Part shown: piece by piece, positions 1-8,600 of the stretch
Layout: every line of letters begins with the position of its first letter
Position numbering within the stretch: position 1 is the first letter of the stretch
NCBI RefSeq assembly: GCF_943914565.1
Contig: NZ_CALUCN010000017.1
Coordinates: 1-60,509 of the forward strand
Direction: 5' to 3'
Length of the DNA: 60,509 nt
Source: an uncultured Tessaracoccus sp.
GTDB lineage: Bacteria; Actinomycetota; Actinomycetes; Propionibacteriales; Propionibacteriaceae
Translations under genes and position numbers: made by a program
The notes under the pieces: model-generated
Database searches by the model: none
Told to the model about the DNA's origin: nothing
Seen by the model: only the letters and a program-made list of their open reading frames with translations

Positions 1-5
1 AACCA

Positions 6-18
6 TGTGAGGTACGGC
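6..18 (+). repeat. 13-nt repeat, left copy of an inverted pair at the window ends
   Basis: TGTGAGGTACGGC occurs here, and its exact reverse complement occurs at 60493-60505, so both edges of the window carry the same sequence in inverted orientation. Beyond the exact core, both copies continue with similar C/A-rich sequence ending in CGGGGA. A second TGAGGTAC lies at 43-50. This could be a dispersed intergenic element at which an assembly broke. A 13-nt match alone could be chance, but its position at both ends is notable. Confidence 0.45.
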
Positions 19-87
19 CCCCACCATCCGGGGAATTGACAATGAGGTACCACGACCAGCCCCGGGCCTGCCCTCCCAGCGCGGCGC

Positions 88-957
88 TCAGCGGTGCAGC
101 TCGACCCCGCCCCCGACGGGCAGCTCGGCGCACCGGAATCCTGGCGTCTCCAGCTGGAAGGCCAGCGCGAACTGGTCCGCGGTACCGATCGCGAACACGC
201 TCGGTCCGGCGCCGGAGATCGCTGCGGGCACGCCGAGCTCCCGCAGCGCGTCGACGAGCGCGAGGCTCGGCCCCATGAGCGATGCGCGTTGACGCTGGTG
301 GATGCGGTCCGCGGTGGCGCGCAGCAGCAGGGCCGGCTCGACGGCGAGCGCGTGGACGAGCATCGCCGCCGACGCGGCCTGGGCCACGGCGTCGCGGTGC
401 GGCACCGCGTCGGGCAGCACTGCCCGCGCCCCGCTCGTCGGCACCTCGGCCGTCGGCACCCACACCCTCGTCGAGAGCGCGGGGTCCAGCCGCAGCGCGT
501 GGACCGAGACCTCGTCGCCGTCGATCCACCCGAGCGTCGCTCCCCCGTGGACGGCGGCCGCGGCGTTGTCGGCGTGTCCTTCCACGAGGCTCGCGACGCG
601 GGCCAGCTCCGTGCGGTCCGGGGCGTCGTCGCGGGCGAGCCCCCACCCCAGCGCGAGGCCGGCGACGATGGCCGCGGCCGACGAGCCGAGCCCCCTGGCG
701 TGCGGGATGGTGTTGTGCGCGCGCAATGTGAACCCCGGCCGGCGCCCGTCGCCCCACTCGTCGAGGGCGCGGTGCACCGACCGCACGACGAGGTGGGTCT
801 CGTCGCGGGGCACCACGTCGGCGCCCTCGCCGCTCACCTCGACGCGCACGTCGCCGCCTGGGGTGAGCTCGACCTCGTCGTACCAGTCGAGCGCGATGCC
901 GACGCAGTCGAACCCGGATCCGACGTTGGCGGTCGTCGCCGGCACCCGCACCCGCAT
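88..957 (-). CDS. thrB: Homoserine kinase ThrB
   Basis: Homoserine kinase (289 aa) phosphorylates homoserine to O-phosphohomoserine, the penultimate step of threonine synthesis in the cytoplasm. It is a GHMP kinase: the N-terminal PATTANVGSGFD stretch and the glycine/serine ATP loop ARGLGSSAAA (about residues 90-105) are clear, and a C-terminal ISGAGPSVFA motif follows. The ATG at 957 shares its A with the hom stop codon (TGATG), which decides the start over an upstream extension and implies translational coupling. The usual actinobacterial order is hom-thrC-thrB; here thrC is absent and thrB follows hom directly. No gene is visible downstream in the remaining 87 bases of the window. Confidence 0.96.
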   Translation of the reverse strand: MRVRVPATTANVGSGFDCVGIALDWYDEVELTPGGDVRVEVSGEGADVVPRDETHLVVRSVHRALDEWGDGRRPGFTLRAHNTIPHARGLGSSAAAIVAGLALGWGLARDDAPDRTELARVASLVEGHADNAAAAVHGGATLGWIDGDEVSVHALRLDPALSTRVWVPTAEVPTSGARAVLPDAVPHRDAVAQAASAAMLVHALAVEPALLLRATADRIHQRQRASLMGPSLALVDALRELGVPAAISGAGPSVFAIGTADQFALAFQLETPGFRCAELPVGGGVELHR

Positions 958-2249
958 CAGGCGCCCTCGATGCGCATGTACCGGACGTTGTAGCCGACGA
1001 AGTCCGCCGCCTTCAGGGCCTCGACGCACGCCGAGAGGTCCTCCTCGCGTGCCTCGTGGGTCATGAACCCCAAACGGGCGGAGAACCCGTCGTGGCGCTC
1101 GAGCCCCTCGAGGTAGGACTGCTGGACGGTCTGCACCGACACGTCGTGCTCGGCGAAGAGCTGCGCCGCGCGCGCGAGCACGCCGGGGCGGTCCTCGACC
1201 TCCATGGACACGAAGTAGCGCGTGCGCGACTCCCCGATGGGCGCCACCGGCCGGTGACGGTAGTTCGTGGACGCCTGCGCGGTGCTGCCGCGCACGATGT
1301 GGCGCGCGACGGTGACCACGTCGCCCATCACGGCCGACGCGGTGGGCGCGCCGCCGGCGCCGGGGCCCAGGAACATCAGCTCGCCGGCCTCCCGCGTCGT
1401 GACGAAGACGGCGTTGAACGCCCCGGTGACCGAGGCCAGGGGGTGCTTGAGCGGCACCATCGCCGGGTGGACCTTCACCTCGACGCTCTCGCCGTTGGAG
1501 CGTCCGACCGCGAGCAGCTTCACCGTGCAGTTCATCGCGCGGGCGGCGGCGATGTCCTGGGGCTTGACGTCGGTGATGCCCTCGCGGAACACTTCGCTGC
1601 CCTTCACGTTGGTGTGGAACGCGAGCGCCGCGAGCAGTGCCGCCTTCGACGCCGCGTCGTCACCCTCGACGTCGGCGGTCGGGTCCGCCTCCGCGTAGCC
1701 GAGGGACTGCGCCTGGGCCAGGGCGTCGTCGAACGTGCTGCCGTCGGAGACCATGCGGTCGAGGATGTAGTTGGTGGTGCCGTTCACGATCCCGATGACG
1801 CTCGTCACCTCGTCCCCGACGAGCGATTCGCGCAGCGGGCGGATGATCGGGATCGCGCCGGCCACTGCCGCCTCGAAGTAGAGGTCGGCGTCGTGCTCGT
1901 CGGCGAGGTCGGACAGTTCGATGAGCCGCTCCCCCAGCAGCGCCTTGTTGGCCGTGACCACCGAACTCCCGCGCTCGAGCGCGCGGCGCACGAGCGCGCC
2001 GGCGGGCTCGGGCCCGCCCATCACCTCGACCACGAGGTCCGCACGGTCCACGACGGACTCGAGGTCCGTCGTGAGCACGTCCGGGTCGAGGCCCGGACGC
2101 TCCTTGTCGAGGTCGCGGACACCGACGCCCACGAGTTCGAGGCGGCGGCCGACGCGCTGCTCCAGCTCGTCGGCCTCGTCGGCGATGATCCGCGCCACCT
2201 GGGTACCGACGGTGCCGGCGCCCAGCAGTCCGATCTTCAGTGCTTCCAT
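957..2249 (-). CDS. hom: Homoserine dehydrogenase
   Basis: Homoserine dehydrogenase (430 aa) reduces aspartate semialdehyde to homoserine with NAD(P)H, at the branch to threonine and methionine. The N-terminal Rossmann loop GLLGAGTVGTQVAR (residues 8-21) binds the cofactor. The middle part carries the catalytic domain (NGTTNYIL, EADPTADVEGDDAASK). A C-terminal ACT domain (VEDRPGVLARAAQLFAEH, about 350-425) is the expected site of threonine feedback inhibition. It starts 1 nt after the lysA stop and its own stop overlaps thrB by one base, so lysA-hom-thrB is one transcriptional unit. Confidence 0.97.
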   Translation of the reverse strand: MEALKIGLLGAGTVGTQVARIIADEADELEQRVGRRLELVGVGVRDLDKERPGLDPDVLTTDLESVVDRADLVVEVMGGPEPAGALVRRALERGSSVVTANKALLGERLIELSDLADEHDADLYFEAAVAGAIPIIRPLRESLVGDEVTSVIGIVNGTTNYILDRMVSDGSTFDDALAQAQSLGYAEADPTADVEGDDAASKAALLAALAFHTNVKGSEVFREGITDVKPQDIAAARAMNCTVKLLAVGRSNGESVEVKVHPAMVPLKHPLASVTGAFNAVFVTTREAGELMFLGPGAGGAPTASAVMGDVVTVARHIVRGSTAQASTNYRHRPVAPIGESRTRYFVSMEVEDRPGVLARAAQLFAEHDVSVQTVQQSYLEGLERHDGFSARLGFMTHEAREEDLSACVEALKAADFVGYNVRYMRIEGA

Positions 2250-2250
2250 G

Positions 2251-3654
2251 TCACTCTCCTACGTCGAGTCGCATGAGGTCGTCAAGGGTCTCCCGGCGCA
2301 GCAGCACCTGCGCGGACCCGTCGCGCACGGCCACGAGCGGCGGCCGCGGGACCTGGTTGTAGTTGTTCGACATGCTCCTTGCGTACGCTCCCGCGCCGGG
2401 CACGGCGATGACGTCGCCGATCGCGAGGTCCGAGGGCAGGAACACATCGCGGATGAGGATGTCGCCGCCCTCGCAGTGCTTGCCGACGACGCGGGCGAGC
2501 ATGGGCTCGGCGTCCGAGCAGCGGTTGGCGAGCACGGCGGAGTACTCAGCCGCGTAGAGGGCCGGGCGGATGTTGTCGCTCATGCCGCCGTCGACCGAGA
2601 CGTACGTGCGGACCTTGCCACCCTCGAGCTCGACGGGCTTGATCGTCCCGATCGTGTAGAGCGCCACACCCGCGGGCCCGCTGATCGCCCGGCCGGGCTC
2701 GATCGACAGCCGGGGCCGGTTGAGACCCAGCGCCTTGCACTCGTGTTCGACCATCTCCTCGAACGCCGCCGCCAGCTCGGCCGGTGGGCGCGGGGAGTCC
2801 GCGGCGGTGTAGGCGATGCCGAACCCGCCGCCCAGGTCCAGGGCGCCGAGCTCGACCCCGGTGGCGGTGCGGAACTGGTGCGCGAGCTTCAGGGTGCGAC
2901 GGATGGCCACCTCGAAGCCCATCGTCTCGAAGATCTGTGAGCCGATGTGGGAGTGGATGCCCTGCAGCTCGAGGTGGGGCGACTGCTGGCACCGCACGAG
3001 CGCGGCGAGCGCCTGGCCGGCCTGGATCGAGAGCCCGAACTTCTGGTCCTCGTGCGCGGTGGCGATGTACTCGTGCGTGTGCGCCTCGACGCCGGTCGTC
3101 ACCCGCACGAGCACGTTGACGGTGCGGCCCGCGGCCTCGCACGCCGCCTCCAGCCGCTCGATCTCGTGGAACGAGTCGACGATGCACTGCCCGACCCCGT
3201 GCTCGAGCGCGAACTCGATCTCCTCGACCGACTTGTTGTTGCCGTGGAACCCGAGCCGTTCGGCGGGCATGCCCCCGGCCAGCGCAATCGTCATCTCACC
3301 GAGCGTCGTGACGTCGAGCGAGAGTCCTTCCTCGGCCACCCAGCGCGCCACCGAGCGGGTGAGCAGGGACTTGCCGGCGTAGTAGATGTCCCATCCCGGG
3401 AACGCGTCGCGGAAGTCCCGGCACCGCGAACGGAAGTCTGCCTCGTCGACCAGGTAGACCGGCGAGCCGTGCTCGGCCATGACCTCGTCGACGGGCATCC
3501 CCCCGACGACGAGCCGGCCGGCGCCGTCGCGGTGCGTCCCGCGCGGCCACAACGCGGGGTCGAGGACGTTGAGGTCCTCCGGGTGTCGGAGCCACTGGGG
3601 CTTGATCCCGGAGTAGTCGGCGTGGATCGAGCCGGCGATGTGCGTGTGCGTCAT
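2251..3654 (-). CDS. lysA: Diaminopimelate decarboxylase
   Basis: LysA (467 aa) decarboxylates meso-diaminopimelate to L-lysine, using PLP. It is a fold-III (alanine racemase-like) enzyme. The Schiff-base lysine lies in YYAGKSLLTR (K95), the phosphate-binding region includes GIHSHIGSQ and EPGRAISGPAG, and the C-terminal substrate motif VSVDGGMSDNIRPALY is present. An in-frame upstream extension to 3714 exists, but the ATG at 3654 begins the region typical of actinobacterial LysA. It is the first gene of the lysA-hom-thrB operon and joins two branches of aspartate-family synthesis. The upstream lipoprotein ends only 25 nt away on the same strand, so it may be co-transcribed. Confidence 0.97.
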   Translation of the reverse strand: MTHTHIAGSIHADYSGIKPQWLRHPEDLNVLDPALWPRGTHRDGAGRLVVGGMPVDEVMAEHGSPVYLVDEADFRSRCRDFRDAFPGWDIYYAGKSLLTRSVARWVAEEGLSLDVTTLGEMTIALAGGMPAERLGFHGNNKSVEEIEFALEHGVGQCIVDSFHEIERLEAACEAAGRTVNVLVRVTTGVEAHTHEYIATAHEDQKFGLSIQAGQALAALVRCQQSPHLELQGIHSHIGSQIFETMGFEVAIRRTLKLAHQFRTATGVELGALDLGGGFGIAYTAADSPRPPAELAAAFEEMVEHECKALGLNRPRLSIEPGRAISGPAGVALYTIGTIKPVELEGGKVRTYVSVDGGMSDNIRPALYAAEYSAVLANRCSDAEPMLARVVGKHCEGGDILIRDVFLPSDLAIGDVIAVPGAGAYARSMSNNYNQVPRPPLVAVRDGSAQVLLRRETLDDLMRLDVGE

Positions 3655-3679
3655 GATGCACCAAGCCTGCCAGAAACGA

Positions 3680-4168
3680 TCAGCGCGCCCGGACCTCGAC
3701 CGTGTGGTGACCACGCAGCTGGAGCCCGGCGGGGTCGTCGACCTCGGCGCCGTCGGCCAGCACCGTGAGGTCGCAGTGCTTCGCGAGGCACGTCCCGTCG
3801 AACTCGACGCCCCACAGCGTGAAGAACTCCCCCAGCGTCGCCTCGCGGTTGTCCGGGCCCTCGAGCCACACGTTGCCGCCGCCGTCGTGGGTGTGCACGA
3901 CGGCCTGCACGGCGCGCAGCCGGTCGATGCCGACCATCGGCGGCACCTCGACCCGCCTCCCGCCCACCTCGACGGTGAGCGCGATGATCCACGGGTCCGT
4001 GTCCTCCCCGATCGGGCGCTGCTCGAGCCCGGCGGCGTCGATGTAGGAGATCGCGTCCCTGGGCGCGTCCCACGGCGGGGCCGTGTCGCGCATCACGGCA
4101 GGGTCGGGATCCGGGCGCTGCACGCACGCCGAGAGCAGGAGGACCACCAGCACGATGAACTTCCGCAT
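3680..4168 (-). CDS. Small secreted lipoprotein with a VHTHD motif
   Basis: This 162-aa protein begins with a short positive N-terminus, a hydrophobic run and a lipobox (LLLSAC, Cys at about 15), so it is predicted to be lipidated and anchored outside the membrane. The mature part carries AVVHTHDGGGNVWLEGP followed by TLGEFFTLWGVEF and a C-terminal region with CLAKHC. The HTHD-(x)n-LGEFF pattern recurs in small actinobacterial exported proteins, some fused to thioredoxin-like or VKOR-like domains as I recall; no biochemical role is known to me. The histidines and acidic residues could bind metal, which is inference. It lies just upstream of lysA on the same strand, and its link to lysine synthesis may be positional only. 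Confidence 0.7.
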   Translation of the reverse strand: MRKFIVLVVLLLSACVQRPDPDPAVMRDTAPPWDAPRDAISYIDAAGLEQRPIGEDTDPWIIALTVEVGGRRVEVPPMVGIDRLRAVQAVVHTHDGGGNVWLEGPDNREATLGEFFTLWGVEFDGTCLAKHCDLTVLADGAEVDDPAGLQLRGHHTVEVRAR

Positions 4169-4245
4169 GGCGCAAACCTAGCCGAGAAGCGCCCGAGGCA
4201 GATGTTTGCTACGCTTGCTCAGGTTCGGGCGCCGGTCGCCCGCCA

Positions 4246-4320
4246 GCCCCCGTAGCTCAGGGGATAGAGCACCGCCCTCCGGAGGCGGGAGCCGAGGTTC
4301 GAATCCTCGCGGGGGCGCCA
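4246..4320 (+). tRNA. tRNA-Arg (anticodon CCG)
   Basis: The full cloverleaf reads by eye: 7-bp acceptor GCCCCCG/CGGGGGC, D arm GCTC/GAGC, anticodon stem CCGCC/GGCGG with loop CTCCGGA (anticodon CCG, reading CGG codons), and T arm with TTCGAAT. The discriminator is G at 4317 and CCA is encoded at 4318-4320. The D loop is short, giving 72 nt before CCA. Confidence 0.97.
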
Positions 4321-4348
4321 CCCGTGCGCCGGACTTGCAGGAGTGCCG

Positions 4349-5587
4349 TTGACCAGCAGATTCCCCCGGGCGCTCAGCGCACTCCTCCTCACCGTCGTCT
4401 TCGTGACCAGCCGCGTCGTCATCCACCTCGTCTCGCTGCGTCCCGACATCTCGTTCGTCGCCAACGACGTCAGCTACTACGGCTACCACCTCTACCGCCT
4501 CGAGGAGGGCGTCGCCCCGGTCATGCCCGAGTACCCGCCGCCCGCGCTGTGGATCATCCACGCGATCTACCGGGCCGGTGGCGGCTGGCAGACCTGGGCC
4601 CCGGTGTTCGCCGCGACGATGCTCGTCCTGGACGGTCTCGTCGCGGTGACGCTGTGGGGCACCGGACGCGCCCGCGCCGCGCTGTTCTGGATCATCTTCA
4701 CCGGCGCCAACGGCGCCATCGCCTGGTACCGCTTCGACCTCATCCCGGCCGCGCTCGTCGCGTGGGCGTGCATCCTCCTGGCCGTGCTGCCCGGCCTCGC
4801 CGGTGCCTGCATCGGGATCGGCGCGGCGGTGAAGTTCTGGCCGGCCCTCCTGGCCCTGCCGGCGCTCGCGCCGGATCCCCGACGGGGGCGCGGCCTGCGC
4901 CGCCTCGTCGGCTTCCTCGTCGCCGGGCTCGGACTCGCGGCGGTCTCGCTCGCCGTCGAGGGGTGGCAACGCAACGTCGCGCCCCTGGCATGGCAGTCCG
5001 AACGGGGACTCCAGATCGAGTCGGTCCCGGCCACGCCGATCATGCTGCTGCGCGCGTTCACCGACACCCCGTCGTGGCACATCGAGCTCTCGGACTACAA
5101 CGCGCTCGAGCTGTTCGGACCGGGCGTCGATGCCTCCCTGGCCGTCTCGCGCGTGCTCACCGTCGCCTCGATCGCGTTGACCCTCGCGCTCACCGTGCTG
5201 CTGGTGCGGCGCCGCGCGGGTCGCGAGGCGGTGCTGCTCGCGATGCTCACGGTGATCCTCGCGACGATCGTCGCCAACAAGACGCTCTCGCCGCAGTACG
5301 TGCTGTGGCTGGGCGGCCCCGTCGCGGCGTTGCTGCTCCACGAGGGGCAGCCGTGGCTGCGTCGTCACGTGCACGTGCTGGCCGGCGCGCTCGTCGTCGT
5401 GGGGGCACTCACCCAGTACACCTACCCGTGGGGCGCGCGAGGAATCATGGCGCTCCCCCTGGGCTCCGGGCCCGAGACCTCGGTGCTCGTCCTGCGCAAC
5501 CTGCTGCTGGTCGTCCTGCTCGTCCACTGCACGTGGTTGACGGTGAAAGCGAGTGCCCACGACTCGGATCCATTGGCTAAGCTTTGA
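4349..5587 (+). CDS. GT87-like (DUF2029) polytopic membrane glycosyltransferase
   Basis: This is a 412-aa integral membrane protein with roughly eight to ten hydrophobic segments. It resembles the GT87/DUF2029 polyprenol-phosphate-mannose-dependent mannosyltransferases: short acidic loop near the N-terminus (PDISFVANDVSYYGYHLY), then EYPPPALW, WYRFDLIPAAL, AVKFWPALLALPAL and NKTLSPQYVLWLGG, the last being very typical of the family. Such enzymes add mannose to cell-envelope glycans or lipoglycans on the outer face of the membrane; acceptor and donor cannot be told from sequence. A GTG at 4343 overlaps the AGGAG at 4339-4343, so the TTG at 4349 is the better start. Its stop is followed closely by kgd. 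Confidence 0.75.
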   Translation: MTSRFPRALSALLLTVVFVTSRVVIHLVSLRPDISFVANDVSYYGYHLYRLEEGVAPVMPEYPPPALWIIHAIYRAGGGWQTWAPVFAATMLVLDGLVAVTLWGTGRARAALFWIIFTGANGAIAWYRFDLIPAALVAWACILLAVLPGLAGACIGIGAAVKFWPALLALPALAPDPRRGRGLRRLVGFLVAGLGLAAVSLAVEGWQRNVAPLAWQSERGLQIESVPATPIMLLRAFTDTPSWHIELSDYNALELFGPGVDASLAVSRVLTVASIALTLALTVLLVRRRAGREAVLLAMLTVILATIVANKTLSPQYVLWLGGPVAALLLHEGQPWLRRHVHVLAGALVVVGALTQYTYPWGARGIMALPLGSGPETSVLVLRNLLLVVLLVHCTWLTVKASAHDSDPLAKL

Positions 5588-5652
5588 CGTGCAGCCGCAG
5601 CAGTCTGCGGGAAACCACTCACGAGAGGGATGTGGCACAGCCACACGCACAG

Positions 5653-8600
5653 ATGTCTACAGTTGACTCCAACGACGAATTCGGCGCCAATGCGTGGTTG
5701 ATCGACGAGATGCGGGAGGCCTACGAGCGCGACCCGCAGTCCGTCGACTCGTCCTGGCAGGCGTACTTCGCGAAGGAACGAGGCGGGCAGCCCGCACCCC
5801 GGGCAGCGAAGCCCGAGGCCTCGAAGCAACCTCCCGCGAAACCTGCCCCGTCTGCGCCTGAACAGCCCCGGAAGCAGGCCCCGGCCCCCAAGCAGGCGCC
5901 GGCCTCCAAGCCCGACGCCGAGCGGGCGGTCGCCTCGAGCGACCACCCCACCGCGCCGAGCGCGAACGCCCCCACGACGGAGCAGGTCCCCACCCGCGCG
6001 GAGTCGCCGGCCCAGCCCGGCAGCGGTGCCGGCCTGTCCGCGAACGCGCCGAGCCCCGCGATCCGTCCGGACGTCGAGCCCAAGGAGCCGAAGTACACGG
6101 TCCTGCGCGGCGCGCCGATGCGCACGGCGAAGAACATGGACGCCTCGCTCACGATGCCGACGGCCACCTCGGTGCGTTCGGTGCCGATGAAGCTCGTCAT
6201 CGACCAGCGCACGGCGATCAACAACTACCTGCGCAGCACCAAGGGCGGCAAGGTCTCGTTCACGCACATCATCGCCTACGCGATGGTGCAGGCGATCAAG
6301 GCCGTGCCCTCGATGGGCAACGGCTACGACGTGGTCGACGGCAAGCCGAACCTCGTCGAGAACCCCTCGATCAACCTGGGCATCGCGATCGACGTCCAGA
6401 AGGGAGACAAGCGCCAGCTGCTCGTGCCCAACGTGAAGGGCTGCGAGGACCTCAACTTCGCCCAGTTCTGGTCCGCCTACGAGGCCGTCGTCGCCAAGGC
6501 GCGCGACAACAAGCTCACCGTCGACGACTTCGCGCACACCACCGCGACGATCACCAACCCCGGCGGCATCGGCACCAACCACTCGGTGCCGCGGCTGATG
6601 AACGGCCAGGGCCTGATCCTGGGCGTCGGCAACATCGACTACCCGGCGGAGTTCATGGGCATGTCGCCCTCGCGGCTGCTCGAGCTCGGTGTCTCCAAGC
6701 GGCTGACGCTCACGTCGACGTACGACCACCGCGTCATCCAGGGCGCGCAGTCCGGTGAGTTCCTGAAGGTGCTCCACGAGCTGCTGCTCGGCGCCAACGG
6801 CTTCTACGACGACATCTTCGAGGCCCTGCGCATCCCCTACGAGCCGCTGCGCTGGGCGCCGGACGTCTCGGCGCACCGCCCGGACCAGGTCTCGAAGCAG
6901 GCCCGCGTGCTCGAGCTGATCAACGCCTACCGCGCGTTCGGGCACCTCATCGCCAACACGGACCCGCTGGAGTACCGGGCCCGCAGCCACGAGGACCTCC
7001 GGCTCGAGACCCACGGGCTCACGATCTGGGACCTGGACCGCGAGTTCGCCATCGGCACGTTCGGGGGCGAGCCGCGTCGCTACCTCTCGCTGCGCGAGAT
7101 CCTCGCCACGCTGCAGGACTCCTACTGCCGCAACCTGGCCGTGGAGTACATGCACATCGCGGACAACGCGCAGCGCACCTGGTTCCAGTCGCGCGTCGAG
7201 AAGCCGCTCACCCCGCTGACGCACGAGGAGCACATGCACGCCCTCGACAAGCTCAACGAGGCGGAGATCTTCGAGACGTTCCTGCAGACGAAGTTCGTCG
7301 GCCAGAAGCGCTTCTCGCTCGAGGGTGGCGAGTCCCTCATCGTGCTGCTCGACGAGGTGGCCCAGCGCGCGGCCAACAGCGGCCTCGACGAGGTCTGCAT
7401 CGGCATGCCGCACCGCGGGCGCCTCAACGTGCTGGCGAACATCGTCGGCAAGAAGTACGGGCAGATCTTCCGCGAGTTCGACGGCGTGGCCGACACCAAG
7501 GGCACCGGCGACGTGAAGTACCACCTCGGCAACGAGGGCACGTTCGTCGCCCCCAACGGCCGGACCATCAAGGCCTCGGTCGCCGCGAACCCGTCGCACC
7601 TCGAGGCGGTCAATCCCGTCCTCATGGGCATCACCCGCGCGAAGCAGGACGTGCTCGGCCGCGAGGACTTCCCCGTGCTGCCGATCCTCCTCCACGGCGA
7701 CGCGTCGTTCGCCGGCCAGGGCGTCGTGTTCGAGACGCTGCAGATGAGCCAGCTGCGCGGCTACAAGGTGGGCGGCACGATCCACGTCGTGGTGAACAAC
7801 CAGGTGGGTTTCACCACGTCCCCGGTCGAGGCCCGCTCCGCGACGTACTGCACCGACGTGGCCAAGGCCATCTCGGCACCGGTGCTGCACGTCAACGGCG
7901 ACGACCCGGACGCCTGCATCCGCGCCGCGCGCATCGCCTTCGAGTACCGGCAGGCGTTCAACAAGGACATCGTCATCGACCTCGTGTGCTACCGCCGTCG
8001 CGGCCACAACGAGGGCGACGACCCGAGCTTCACCCAGCCGAAGATGTACGACCTCATCGAGCAGAAGCGCTCGACGCGTCGCATCTACACCGAGTCCCTC
8101 ATCGGCCGTGGCGACATCTCGATGTCGGACGCCGAGGACGTGATGAACCGCTTCCGCGAGCGTCTCGAAGGCGTCTTCAAGGAGATGCGGGAGAACAAGG
8201 GTGAGCCCGACGACGACTACAGGAAGGTCCCCTACTACCCCACCAAGCCCGACCAGCGGCTCACGGAGATCACGCCCGACGCGGTCCGGCGGATCTCGGA
8301 GGCCCACCGGGTGTTCCCGGAGGGGTTCCAGGGTCACCGGAAGGTCGTGCCCCAGATGGAGCGCCGCGCCAAGGCGATCCTCGAGGGCCCGATCGACTGG
8401 GCGACCGCCGAGATGATGGCGTTCGGCTCGCTGATGATGGAGGGGCGTCCGGTGCGGATGTCCGGCCAGGACTCCCGACGTGGCACGTTCTCGCAGCGCT
8501 TCGCCGCGGTCGTCGACCGTGTGACCAACGAGGCCTACGTGCCGCTGAAGCACCTCACGGACGACCAGGCACCGTTCGAGATCTACGACTCGCTGCTCTC

